Positions 1-7,968 of a DNA stretch of 64,000 bases are shown here, in pieces. Where the stretch lies: positions 1-64,000 of the forward strand of contig VBEZ01000165.1 of the NCBI GenBank assembly GCA_005882255.1, read 5' to 3'. The notes beneath the pieces are model-generated. The model did not search any database. It saw only the letters and a program-made list of their open reading frames with translations, and had not been told where the DNA came from. How positions within the stretch are numbered: the stretch's first letter is position 1; each line of letters starts with the position of its first letter. This DNA is from Chloroflexota bacterium (lineage in GTDB: Bacteria > Chloroflexota > Limnocylindria > P2-11E). The position numbers and the translations under genes are program-made.

Positions 1-457
1 TCGTCCAGCGGTCATCATCCGGGCGCACTTCGCGAACGACGCGTGCCGGCACGCCGAGCACCAGCGACCGGGCCGGGGCGGCGAAACGTTCGGGGAGCAC
101 CGCGCCCGCGCCGACGATGGTGCGCTCGCCCACCGTGTTGGCACCGACGAGCACCGCGGCGGACCCGATGAGGACGTTCCGCGCGACGATCGATGAATGC
201 ACGATGGCCCCGTGACCGATCGTGCATTCCTCCCCGATGATGGTCGGCTCGCCGGTGTCGGTGTGGATGGTGCAGTTGTCCTGCACGTTGGAGCGCTCGC
301 CGATCTCGATCCGGTCCATGTCGCCGCGCAGCACCGAGCCGAACCACACCGACGCGCCCGACCGGACCGTCACGTCGCCGATGAGCACGGCCGTCGGCGC
401 GACGAATGCGTCTGGCGCCACCGTCGGTCGCTTGCCGCGGTAGCCGTAGAGCGGCAC
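1..457 (-). CDS. Gamma carbonic anhydrase family protein (3' end outside window)
   Basis: Left-handed beta-helix (hexapeptide-repeat) protein of the gamma carbonic anhydrase/YrdA/PaaY family; 152 codons are visible and the C-terminus lies beyond base 1. Repeated hydrophobic-x-G-x-x-x turns run through the sequence. Three metal-ligand histidines are in the expected places: His65 in NCTIHTD, then His82 and His87 in IGHGAIVH. The GTG at 457 is chosen because GGAG lies just upstream and homology starts with LYGYRGKRP. It is divergent from the DAHP synthase gene, with only 23 bp between the starts. Family members range from active zinc or iron carbonic anhydrases to acyltransferase-like proteins, so the reaction is not fixed. 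Confidence 0.88.
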   Translation of the reverse strand, partial: MPLYGYRGKRPTVAPDAFVAPTAVLIGDVTVRSGASVWFGSVLRGDMDRIEIGERSNVQDNCTIHTDTGEPTIIGEECTIGHGAIVHSSIVARNVLIGSAAVLVGANTVGERTIVGAGAVLPERFAAPARSLVLGVPARVVREVRPDDDRWT

Positions 458-480
458 GGCTCCGTAGAGTAGGTGGCGCG

Positions 481-1572
481 ATGAAGACCCGCGACCTCCG
501 CGTCGAAGGCTACCGGCCGCTCATCCCGCCGGCGATCCTGCTCGACGAGCTTCCGCTCTCCGAGACGGGCTCGCGGACGGTGGCGAGCGCGCGCGAAGAG
601 CTCGTGCGTATCCTCGATCGCGAGGACGACCGCCTCATCGTCGTCGTCGGACCGTGTTCGGTGCACGACGTCGAAGCCGCGATCGACTACGCGCGCCGGC
701 TCGCGACCGTCGCGACCGATCTCGCGGCCGATCTCCGCATCGTGATGCGTGTCTATTTCGAAAAGCCGCGCACCACGGTCGGCTGGAAAGGCCTGATCAA
801 CGATCCGGGCCTTGACGGCAGCTTCCGCATCAACGATGGCCTACGCCTCGCGCGCCGCCTGTTGCTCGACCTCGCGGAGCTCGGCGTGCCCGCCGGCTGC
901 GAGTTCCTCGACCCCGTCTCGCCGCAGTACACCTCGGACCTCGTGAGCTGGGGCGCGATCGGCGCCCGCACGACGGAGAGCCAGGTGCACCGGGAGCTCG
1001 CCTCGGGGCTGTCCATGCCGGTCGGGTTCAAGAACGGCACCGGCGGCACGGTGCAGATCGCGATCGACGCGGTGCGCGCGACCGGGCACCCGCACCGTTT
1101 CATCGGCGTGACCGAGCAGGGCCTGGCGGCATTCGTGAGCACGCGCGGCAATCCCTATGGCCATGTGATCCTGCGCGGCGGCGCGCGCGGCCCGAACTAT
1201 GACCGCGCGAGCGTGCGTAGCGCGCTCGGCGCCCTGCGCGACGCGGGCCTCCCCGAGCGACTCATCATCGACGCGAGCCACGGGAACAGCGAGCGGGATC
1301 ACCTGCGGCAGGTCGTCGTCGCGGCAGACGTCGCGGGGCAGATCGCCGCGGGCGAGCGCGGGATCGCGGGCGTGATGATCGAGAGCTTCCTCGTCGCCGG
1401 GCGACAGGAGCTGACCGACCCCTCGCGCCTGGTCTACGGGCAGAGCATCACCGACGCGTGCATCGGATGGGACGAAACGGTGACGGTGCTCCGGGGGCTC
1501 GCGTCGGCGGCGCGCGAACGCCGCTCGCGCGGCGCGGATCAGCGCGCTCGGGTCGCGTCCACCAAGCGGTAA
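481..1572 (+). CDS. 3-deoxy-7-phosphoheptulonate (DAHP) synthase, class I
   Basis: Condenses phosphoenolpyruvate with erythrose 4-phosphate, the first step of the shikimate pathway. The 363-residue product has the AroF/G/H signatures in order: VGPCSVHD near residue 57, KPRTTVGWKGLINDP near 95, KNGTGG near 182, the GNPYGH-x3-RGG-x4-NYD block, DASHGNS and GVMIESFLVAGRQE. The ATG at 481 is where homology begins; the frame is open further upstream but reads into the divergent gamma carbonic anhydrase gene. Its last 34 bp overlap the convergent response regulator gene. Which of the AroF/G/H feedback types it belongs to cannot be told by eye. Confidence 0.95.
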   Translation: MKTRDLRVEGYRPLIPPAILLDELPLSETGSRTVASAREELVRILDREDDRLIVVVGPCSVHDVEAAIDYARRLATVATDLAADLRIVMRVYFEKPRTTVGWKGLINDPGLDGSFRINDGLRLARRLLLDLAELGVPAGCEFLDPVSPQYTSDLVSWGAIGARTTESQVHRELASGLSMPVGFKNGTGGTVQIAIDAVRATGHPHRFIGVTEQGLAAFVSTRGNPYGHVILRGGARGPNYDRASVRSALGALRDAGLPERLIIDASHGNSERDHLRQVVVAADVAGQIAAGERGIAGVMIESFLVAGRQELTDPSRLVYGQSITDACIGWDETVTVLRGLASAARERRSRGADQRARVASTKR

Positions 1573-2315
1573 CCGAAACCGCGCGCGGTCTCGATGGCGA
1601 CCTCGGTCACGGTGGCGTCTTCCAGCTTCTTACGTAGACGCCCGACGTGCACGTCGACGAGGCGCGTGTCGCTTCCCGGCTCGTAGCCCCAGACCCCGGT
1701 GAGCAGATCGTCACGCGTGAACACGCGGCCCGGCTCCCCCGCGAGCGTGCGCAGAAGCTTGAACTCGGTCGGGGTCAGCTGCACCTGCCGATCACCGGCG
1801 ATGGCCTGGACGCTGCCGCTGTCGATCACGAATCTGCCGAAGCGGAGCTGTTTGGCACCGGTGCCCTCGTGCGACATCTGCGAGCGGCGGAGCAGCGCTT
1901 CGATCCGCGCGAGCAGCTCGTCGTTGTCGAAGGGCTTGCCGATGTAGTCGTCCGCGCCGACGCGGAGGCCGACGACACGATCCGGTGGCTCCTTCTTGGC
2001 GGAAATGAACAGGATCGGGATGTCGGTGTTGCGCCGGAGCTCGAGGCAGAGGCTGATGCCATCGAGGCTCGGCATCATCACGTCGAGGGTCACGACGTCC
2101 GGCCGTACACGCTCGAACGTATCAACGGCCTGACGCGAATCGGTAACAACGTGCGTCGCGTAGCCTTCCTCGGCCAGGATGCTCGAGAGCAGCATCGCGA
2201 TGTCGCGGTCGTCCTCGACGATCATGACCCGCGCGCCGGTATGCGAGGGCGCGATGGCGGCCGACGGCCGCTGTTCGATCATCGTGACGGTCCGGTATCG
2301 CATTTGCCGTGCCAC
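1539..2315 (-). CDS. OmpR/PhoB-family response regulator
   Basis: Two-domain transcriptional regulator. The receiver domain begins at about residue 28 (ARVMIVEDD), with phospho-acceptor Asp78 in VTLDVMMPS and the conserved Lys in DDYIGKPF. The C-terminal winged helix (about residues 155-255) includes LTPTEFKLLRTLAGEPGRVFTRDDLL and ends with the usual GFGYRLV. The GTG at 2315 gives 258 residues; ATG codons at 2303 and 2282 are alternatives and none has a clear ribosome-binding site. No kinase gene is adjacent, so this is an orphan regulator here. It converges on the DAHP synthase gene and overlaps its end. Confidence 0.93.
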   Translation of the reverse strand: MARQMRYRTVTMIEQRPSAAIAPSHTGARVMIVEDDRDIAMLLSSILAEEGYATHVVTDSRQAVDTFERVRPDVVTLDVMMPSLDGISLCLELRRNTDIPILFISAKKEPPDRVVGLRVGADDYIGKPFDNDELLARIEALLRRSQMSHEGTGAKQLRFGRFVIDSGSVQAIAGDRQVQLTPTEFKLLRTLAGEPGRVFTRDDLLTGVWGYEPGSDTRLVDVHVGRLRKKLEDATVTEVAIETARGFGYRLVDATRAR

Positions 2316-2396
2316 ATGTAACGATCTCGCCTACGGCTCGATCGTTCTGCCAGGCGCGTCGGCTCGCCCTGCGGCTTCGCCTACGCCGGAGTATTC

Positions 2397-2447
2397 GGGC
2401 AGCTGGCTGCCCTCATCTCCTTGGCGGGATGCGCTTCGCGCCCCGCC
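2397..2447. terminator. Tandem strong hairpins in the 161-bp gap 2316-2476
   Basis: Two hairpins stand side by side. GGGCAG (2397-2402) pairs with CTGCCC (2407-2412) around a 4-base loop. GGCGGG (2423-2428) pairs with CCCGCC (2442-2447), with an inner GCGC-TTC-GCGC stem. They lie just downstream of the minus-strand operon that ends at 2477 and upstream of the OmpR-type gene, so termination of that operon is the simplest role. There is no T-run, so an intrinsic terminator is unproven. The flanking GCTCGC and CTACGCCGG words recall the intergenic element at 35090-35223. Confidence 0.5.
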
Positions 2448-2476
2448 GCAGTAACGACGCAGCCATCGCGCCGGAC

Positions 2477-3349
2477 TTAGAAGGAAGCGTTAACTACCGC
2501 GAGCTTTTCCCGGATCCAGCCAGAGGACGAGGCGACGTCGTCCGGCCACCCTGAGTAGAAGAGGCGGTCCGTCTCGTCCTCGATGGCCTGGCGCGCCTGG
2601 GCTCCTTTATCGGTCGTCCGGAGCGCGCCGTCGGGGGCGACGAAGCCGTCGCGCCGCAGGCGCGCGAGCTCGGTGGCGACGTCCGCGGGCCGCTGCGTCG
2701 TGAGCTTCGCGGCGAGCTCCACTTCGCTCGTGGCCTCGCCTCGCCAGACGCGCGTGAGTGCGTCGAGGGTGGGGCCATCCAGGCCGGCCTGCCGCCAGGC
2801 GGCCACATGGCAATCGTCGCGGGCCTGCCACAGGCCATACACGGCGTTCTCGAGGGCGACCATCGGATGCGCGCCGTTTCCGGCCATACGCCGAGCCCGC
2901 GGGATGTGCGCATGCCAGCGTCGATCGAGGCTCGCCGCCGTCCCCTCGAAGGCGCGCTCGAGCAGCGATGCGAGTCGCGCGAGGTCGTTCGCGGCCAGCG
3001 GCGATGGCAGCGACGCCAGGTAGGCGTCGGCCTCACGGCGCACGCGCAGGGTGAGATCTCGACCCGCCGGCGTCAGATCCCAGCGCGCGTCCTTCTCATC
3101 GACCAGCCCGGCGTCGCGCGCCGCGGCCGACGCGGCCTGGTACTGGTCCCACTGCGTCGCGTACGGGTTCCACATCTCGCTGAGCCGTCCGCCGCCCTGC
3201 GGCGCGACCCCGCCGATGGCGAAGAACAAGCTGGGCCGATCGATGCCGAGGTCCTCCATGAGCCGGAGCGGGAACGTGAACTTCGTGCGCCGCTTGTTCA
3301 GGAACTCGAGAAAGAGCGGGACGAGCTCGAGCGGATAGGGCGGTCTCAT
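2477..3349 (-). CDS. Winged-helix-like protein of unknown function (290 aa)
   Basis: I do not recognise this firmly. Two segments look like winged helices: about residues 75-108 (AARDAGLVDEKDARWDLTPAGRD) and about 225-262 (LARLRRDGFVAPDGALRTTDKG). Both have the Leu-rich recognition helix followed by a short beta-wing seen in MarR-like proteins. The middle holds a helical stretch around ENAVYGLWQARDDCH. Its ATG overlaps the stop of the upstream receiver/ParA gene (ATGA at 3346-3349), so the two are probably cotranscribed and translationally coupled. A DNA-binding role is inferred only from these two segments. Confidence 0.7.
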   Translation of the reverse strand: MRPPYPLELVPLFLEFLNKRRTKFTFPLRLMEDLGIDRPSLFFAIGGVAPQGGGRLSEMWNPYATQWDQYQAASAAARDAGLVDEKDARWDLTPAGRDLTLRVRREADAYLASLPSPLAANDLARLASLLERAFEGTAASLDRRWHAHIPRARRMAGNGAHPMVALENAVYGLWQARDDCHVAAWRQAGLDGPTLDALTRVWRGEATSEVELAAKLTTQRPADVATELARLRRDGFVAPDGALRTTDKGAQARQAIEDETDRLFYSGWPDDVASSSGWIREKLAVVNASF

Positions 3350-4494
3350 GCGGGCACCGCCTTGCGCGTCGCGAGCCGCACCGCGAGCTGCCGGAGCGCG
3401 ACGGTCGTCTTGTCGTTCGGCTCGGCGAGGACATATGGCACGCCGAGGTCGGCCGCCGCGTCGGCCTTCTCGGCGTACGGCACGACGACGTCCGGCTTGC
3501 GGTTCAGGAATTTCGCGACACCCGCGTCATCGATGCCCTTCGGCGTATTGCGAACGAGCGTGACCAGGATGCGCGCCTCGGAGATCCCGATCCGCGTCAG
3601 CATTGCGAGCGTGTCCGACGTACTGCGTAGCGCCGCGAGATGGGGCGCCGTGACCACGCACACGATGTCGGTGACGTCGAGCGAGGCGAGCGTGATCTCA
3701 TCGAGCTTCGTGGCCAGGTCGAGCACGACCACATCACGTCCGCCGCGCGCGAGATCGATGGCCTGCTGCACGGCCGCGATGCTGACGAGCTCGGCCTCCT
3801 CGGGGGAGGGCGGGGCGGCGAGGATGCGGACACCGCTCTTGTGATCGGCCAGGTATTGCGCGAAGTCCTCTTCGGTGACGCGGGTGATGTCGCCGCGTGC
3901 GTAGTCGACGATCGTCGCGCGCGGACGAAGATCGAAGAACATCGCGGCGTTGCCGAACTGCAAGTTGAGATCGAGGAGCACGACGGATTTTCCCTCGGCG
4001 GCGAGGGCGGCGGCGACGTTGGCCGCGAGCGTCGTCGCGCCGACGCCGCCCTTGCCGTGCACGAACGCGATGACCACCGCGAGCTTGCGCGGCGCCGCGA
4101 CCACCTCGGCCACGCCCCGCGTCTGTCGCAGGATCGTCTCGATCTTCGCCGCCAGGACCGCCAGGTCGATCGGCTTGCCGATGTAGTCGTCGGCGCCGTG
4201 GGAGTAGCCCGCCAGGATGTCCTGCTCCTGTTTGGCGGCGGAGAGGACGATGATCGGCGTGCGGGCGGTGCGGCGATCCTCGCGGAGGCGTTTGACGAGC
4301 TCGAGGCCGTTCATCAGCGGCATGTTCACGTCGGTGACGACGAGGTCCGGCGGCCCCTTGCTTTCGACGAGTCGCAAGGCCTCGACACCGTTCGCGACCG
4401 CTTCGACGCGGTACCCGCGTTTCGCGAGGTAGACGGTGCAGAGCTTGCGGATCGCGTCGTCGTCGTCGACGCAGAGGATCTTTTCGCCCGCCAT
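3346..4494 (-). CDS. cpaE: CpaE/TadZ-like protein: receiver domain fused to a ParA/MinD-type ATPase
   Basis: Tad/Flp pilus localisation ATPase. After the chosen start the protein has about 382 residues: an N-terminal receiver (ILCVDDDDAIRKL; phospho-acceptor Asp in LVVTDVNMP; Lys in DDYIGKPID), then a SIMIBI ATPase with the deviant Walker A KGGVGATT near residue 150 and VVLDLATKLDE as the Walker B-like strand. The ATG at 4494 follows AAAGG at good spacing; an in-frame start at 4515 lacks this. In Caulobacter, CpaE/TadZ places the secretion complex at the pole. CpaB is divergent next door and TadE/TadG-type genes follow. Unlike many CpaE proteins, the receiver keeps its acidic pocket. Confidence 0.88.
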   Translation of the reverse strand: MAGEKILCVDDDDAIRKLCTVYLAKRGYRVEAVANGVEALRLVESKGPPDLVVTDVNMPLMNGLELVKRLREDRRTARTPIIVLSAAKQEQDILAGYSHGADDYIGKPIDLAVLAAKIETILRQTRGVAEVVAAPRKLAVVIAFVHGKGGVGATTLAANVAAALAAEGKSVVLLDLNLQFGNAAMFFDLRPRATIVDYARGDITRVTEEDFAQYLADHKSGVRILAAPPSPEEAELVSIAAVQQAIDLARGGRDVVVLDLATKLDEITLASLDVTDIVCVVTAPHLAALRSTSDTLAMLTRIGISEARILVTLVRNTPKGIDDAGVAKFLNRKPDVVVPYAEKADAAADLGVPYVLAEPNDKTTVALRQLAVRLATRKAVPA

Positions 4495-4564
4495 GCCATC
4501 CTTTCGGTCTTCCACCCGCCGCTAGACTCGCCGCAGTGCGCCGCTGCGAAACATTAAGGCTTCC

Positions 4565-5317
4565 GTGAGTACAGGAATCAACCTCGGCGACCCGTACAAA
4601 ACATCGCGCTCACGCACGCTGTCCCGCGTACTTCTCGCGCTGGGCGTGCTCATCGCGGTCGTCGCCGGCGCAGGCACCTACCTGTACGGCGTCGCCGCTC
4701 GCACCGCGCCTCCGACCGAGGTGGCGACGGTCGACGTGCTCGTCGCTACGCGCGATATCGAACCACGGTCGGCGCTCGGCGCGAGTGACCTCAAGGTCGT
4801 CCAGCTGCCGCGCGATGCTGCGCCCGCGAACGCGCTTCACGACGCGACCAGCGTGACCGGAATGATCACCACGGTCGCGCTCTCCAAGAACGAGCCCGTG
4901 CTGCCGACGAAGGTCGCGCAGACCGGTAGCGAAGGCCACATCGCGGTCCTGCCTCCCGGCGCGACGGTCGCGAACTCGGTGGCCTTCCGCGCCATGTCGC
5001 TCAATATCCCCGACGCGAACGCGGCGGGCGGAGCGATCACGGCTGGCGATCACGTGGACATCCTGTACACGCTCGCCGTGGCCGAGCCGAAGCAGGACTT
5101 CATCGGACGCATCGTGATCCAGGATGTGCCGGTGCTCGCGAAGACGATCACCGTGTACACGCTGCGCGTGGACGTCACGACCGCGGAGCGGATCGCGGCG
5201 CTTCAAGCATCGGGCGGGAGCCTCGCGCTGCTCCTGCGTGCGCCGGGTGACGCGCGACCCGCCGGGACCGCGGGCGCGAGCTTTACGAACGAGGCGCAGC
5301 GGATCCAGCGGCCCTAG
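4565..5317 (+). CDS. cpaB: Flp pilus assembly protein CpaB/RcpC
   Basis: 250-residue Tad pilus assembly protein. An N-terminal transmembrane segment (about residues 18-40) precedes a SAF-type domain with VATRDIEPRSALGASDLKVV. The RcpC/CpaB core follows, with MSLNIPDANAAGGAITAGDHVDILYT and VPVLAKTITVYTLRVD. The GTG start at 4565 is divergent from cpaE, about 70 bp away. CpaB acts in the envelope next to the CpaC secretin. The motor and secretin genes (cpaF, tadB/C, cpaC) are not in this window, so it belongs to a dispersed or partial tad set. It converges on the TadG-like gene with 12 bp between the stops. Confidence 0.92.
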   Translation: MSTGINLGDPYKTSRSRTLSRVLLALGVLIAVVAGAGTYLYGVAARTAPPTEVATVDVLVATRDIEPRSALGASDLKVVQLPRDAAPANALHDATSVTGMITTVALSKNEPVLPTKVAQTGSEGHIAVLPPGATVANSVAFRAMSLNIPDANAAGGAITAGDHVDILYTLAVAEPKQDFIGRIVIQDVPVLAKTITVYTLRVDVTTAERIAALQASGGSLALLLRAPGDARPAGTAGASFTNEAQRIQRP

Positions 5318-5329
5318 CTCCGCCGCGCG

Positions 5330-6574
5330 TCACTCCACCAGCGACGGCACCCGCGTGCCTGTGATCGAAGCCGGCGTGAAGTTCATCGTGAGGGTGTTGT
5401 TTCCGGTCACCGTGAGCTCGTAAGCCACGATCTGCGACGCGATCGTGAGGCTGTTCACCAGCGTGAGCGTCAGCGCCGCCGCGGGCACGTAAAGCGTTCC
5501 GTTGAGGGTCGTGCCGGTCCGCACACTGATCGCCGCGCCGTTCGCGCACCCGCGGTCCTGGAACAGCAGCATCCCTGCGTATGAGCCCGTTTTGCTCGCG
5601 GACAGCGTCATCGTCCCGGTCCCGGCGAGGGAGATGTTTCCGCACGCTCCACCAGCTGCTGGATAACTCGCGTTCGCGTTGTAGAGGAGAACGCCGCCGC
5701 TGCCCGCGAGCACGAGGGAGCCGGTGCCCGTCGTTCTGAGGCCCGCGCGGAATATGTAGTTCCCGGCGTTCAGACTCGCAACGCCGCTGTTTCCCACAGT
5801 GATGAGGCCGGTGTAGACCCCCGGACTCAGCGTCACAGGCGTCGTGATGGTCTGTCCCGCGAATACGGGCAGGCCGTTCGTCGAAGGACCCGCGACTGCG
5901 GCGAACGGATCCGCGGTGGCGGCCACGCCGACGGATGGTGCGGGGCTCATACGTGCCGCGACCGTTCCGGAGACGTTTCCCGTGACGCGGTGGAAGGTGC
6001 CGGTCAGCAGTCCCCCGCTACCGATGTTGACGGCGGTGTTGCTCGTGGAGTTCGTGCTCGTGCCGCCACCAACGACAGTCAGGCGTGTGCTGCCATTCAA
6101 GGTCAACGTGCTGGAAGTGGATCCATGGGTAACGACGATGGCCTCGCCGCTGCCGGAACGAGCGAGCCCCGCCACGGCGCGAACTGATATGGCGGTGCGG
6201 CCGGAGCTGGCGCCGAAGAGGAATCGCGTGAGCACCTGCTCGGTGATCGTCACCTCGACATAGCCCGGATCGCCCGCATATGGCCCGCCCGCGGGCGGAG
6301 AGGCGGTCGTCACGGTTACGTCGCCGCCATCGGTGTAGCCGTTGCGCGTAGCGTCGGTCGTGGCCGCCGTCCGTGCCTGCGCGGCGCTCCCGCCGGCGTA
6401 GAGCACGGCCGCGCCGGCCCACGCGCCGGCGTCCGCGGCCGTCTGGGCCGCACGCCGCGAAACAAAGAGCTGGCCGGTGTCGAGCGCGAGGCCGATGCCG
6501 AGGAGCAGCCCGCCCAGCGCGACGGCGATGAGGATCAGCGCCTGCCCGCCGTCGTCGCGCGACCATAGCCTCAT
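5330..6574 (-). CDS. TadG-like pilus-associated protein with Ser/Thr-rich repeat region
   Basis: 414-residue envelope protein. The N-terminus (MRLWSRDDGGQALILIAVALGGLL) is the TadE/TadG-type class III pseudopilin-like segment: GQA followed by a hydrophobic helix and LALDTGQLFVSRRAAQTAADAGAWAGA. The rest is low-complexity, rich in Gly, Ser, Thr and Asn (about residues 130-405), with repeating beta-strand units suggesting a surface beta-helix. The ATG at 6574 overlaps the stop of the upstream TadE gene (ATGA, 6571-6574), giving a three-gene minus-strand operon. Such proteins anchor or cap Tad pili, but the substrate of this repeat region is unknown. Confidence 0.8.
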   Translation of the reverse strand: MRLWSRDDGGQALILIAVALGGLLLGIGLALDTGQLFVSRRAAQTAADAGAWAGAAVLYAGGSAAQARTAATTDATRNGYTDGGDVTVTTASPPAGGPYAGDPGYVEVTITEQVLTRFLFGASSGRTAISVRAVAGLARSGSGEAIVVTHGSTSSTLTLNGSTRLTVVGGGTSTNSTSNTAVNIGSGGLLTGTFHRVTGNVSGTVAARMSPAPSVGVAATADPFAAVAGPSTNGLPVFAGQTITTPVTLSPGVYTGLITVGNSGVASLNAGNYIFRAGLRTTGTGSLVLAGSGGVLLYNANASYPAAGGACGNISLAGTGTMTLSASKTGSYAGMLLFQDRGCANGAAISVRTGTTLNGTLYVPAAALTLTLVNSLTIASQIVAYELTVTGNNTLTMNFTPASITGTRVPSLVE

Positions 6575-7131
6575 TGCTCGATCACCAGGGTCGAGCTCGA
6601 TCGCATGGTGATGCCCAGTCCGCCCCCGAGGAACACCTGCGCGAGGATCGGCGTGAACGGGAAGCTCGCGCTCACGACGATGCGGCTGCCGCGGTTCGCG
6701 TTGCCGTCGGGCCATGTCGATTGGACCGTCAGGTTGTTCGGCACGCCGGTCGCATAGTTCCGGACCTGCGCCGTGATCGCGGTGTCCGTGTCCGGTGGGG
6801 TATAGGTGGCCGCTCCGGGACCGGTCGGCGAGCCACTGAGCGCGCCGTGCACGACGCCATAGCGCGACCCCTCGCGCACCGCGGTCGCCAGCGTGTTGCT
6901 GAGCCAGACGGCGCGCCCGATGTCGAAGAGACCCACGATCAATAACAAGAGGAGCGGTAGAACGAGCGCGGTCTCGACGAGCGCTTGCCCGAAGGAGTCG
7001 AGCGAGGGGCCCTCGGTGCCGGGTCCTCGCTCGAAGCTCGCGGTCGGACTCGCCGCTCGTCTCGTCGCTTGGGAAGAGAGGGTTTCGGTGGCGGCTCCGC
7101 GCGGGACGCGGCTCAGCGGCACGTCACTCAC
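6571..7131 (-). CDS. TadE-like minor pilin
   Basis: 186-residue TadE-family protein. The hallmark segment SFGQALVETALVLPLLLLLIVGLFDIGRAVWLSNTLATAVREGSRYG is at about residues 45-92, with the processing-type Gly-Gln-x-x-x-x-Glu followed by a transmembrane helix and the GSRYG motif. The GTG at 7131 overlaps the upstream TGA (GTGA, 7128-7131), so the start is fixed by coupling. The frame stays open upstream, but that part is the antisense reading of the preceding TadE gene. Short TadE proteins are secreted pseudopilins needed for Tad pilus assembly. Confidence 0.85.
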   Translation of the reverse strand: MSDVPLSRVPRGAATETLSSQATRRAASPTASFERGPGTEGPSLDSFGQALVETALVLPLLLLLIVGLFDIGRAVWLSNTLATAVREGSRYGVVHGALSGSPTGPGAATYTPPDTDTAITAQVRNYATGVPNNLTVQSTWPDGNANRGSRIVVSASFPFTPILAQVFLGGGLGITMRSSSTLVIEQ

Positions 7132-7472
7132 GGGTAGTTCCGGAACGTCGCGGTCTTGTCGAGGCTGAGCGCGTTCGGGACGAACGGCCAGGGCGCGAGC
7201 GTTCGATACGTGTACTGCACGCGCACGTTCACCAGCGACTCGCCACCGGCGCCGGTGGTATGCGTGACCGTGATGATCGCCGCGGCGGAATCGACGCCGG
7301 CGATGCGGCCGAGCTCGTCGGTGGCGTACGCGATCGCCTGCGCGTCCGTCGTCGCGGCGCGCGTCACCCACGCCTCGGCCCCCGCGCGCGCCCCGTTCTG
7401 CACCCCGAGCTGCGCGGCGAACGCGCGCGCCATATCCGCGCCGCCGAGGATCGTGAACACAAGGAGCGACAA
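7128..7472 (-). CDS. TadE-like minor pilin, N-terminus unresolved
   Basis: Short TadE-family protein of at least 114 residues. The conserved signature continues upstream of the coordinate given: in frame from 7511 one reads SESGQALVETALSLSLLVF, followed by GGADMARAFAAQLGVQNGARAGAEAW. No ATG, GTG or TTG lies in that frame before the signature. An ATG at about 7525 is one frame away, so a 1-nt indel, a sequencing error or a lost segment may have removed the start; the TTG at 7472 would cut the signature in half. It is first gene of the TadE-TadE-TadG operon and divergent from the rhodanese gene. Confidence 0.72.
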   Translation of the reverse strand: MSLLVFTILGGADMARAFAAQLGVQNGARAGAEAWVTRAATTDAQAIAYATDELGRIAGVDSAAAIITVTHTTGAGGESLVNVRVQYTYRTLAPWPFVPNALSLDKTATFRNYP

Positions 7473-7636
7473 CGAGAGCGCGGTCTCGACCAGCGCCTGT
7501 CCGCTCTCGCTCGCGCGGCGCGCATTTGTGTGCGTGCGATGTCTGCTTACGCGCCCATTGTGCCGGTGGGTGTGCCGTGTCCCAGGCTCGCAGCGGTCGC
7601 AATCCGTGTCGTGGCCTGTCGGAGCAGAATCCGGTC

Positions 7637-7954
7637 GTGCAAGTGGACGAATTCAGTAAGCGGCGGGCTGATCTCCATCTCCTCGACGTCCGCGAAGACG
7701 ACGAGTGGGCCGCCGGTCACATCGACGGCGCGCAGCACATACCCCTGGGTGAGCTCTCCGCTCGTCTCGGCGAGCTGCCGAAGGAGCGGACCATCGTGGC
7801 CGTGTGTCGCAGCGGCGGCCGAAGCGAAGCCGCTGTTCGCGGGCTCCGGAAGCTGGGCTTCGAGGCGGAGAACCTCGAGGGTGGCGTGAACGCGTGGGAT
7901 CGCGCGAAGCTTCCGCTCGTCGACGGCAGCGGCGGGCGCGGGCGCGTCGTCTGA
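7637..7954 (+). CDS. Rhodanese-domain protein
   Basis: Single-domain rhodanese of 105 residues. It has LLDVREDDEWAAGHIDGAQHIPLGEL, the active-site loop VCRSGGRS with the sulfur-carrying Cys, and the closing LEGGVNAWDRAKLP. The GTG at 7637 is chosen because homology starts a few residues later; GGAG at 7621-7624 is a somewhat distant ribosome-binding site. It probably moves sulfane sulfur to an acceptor such as cyanide or a thiol. A second rhodanese lies in the metallo-beta-lactamase fusion 0.8 kb downstream, with a VIT-type transporter in between. Confidence 0.9.
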   Translation: MQVDEFSKRRADLHLLDVREDDEWAAGHIDGAQHIPLGELSARLGELPKERTIVAVCRSGGRSEAAVRGLRKLGFEAENLEGGVNAWDRAKLPLVDGSGGRGRVV

Positions 7955-7968
7955 GTACGCTACCGGGG

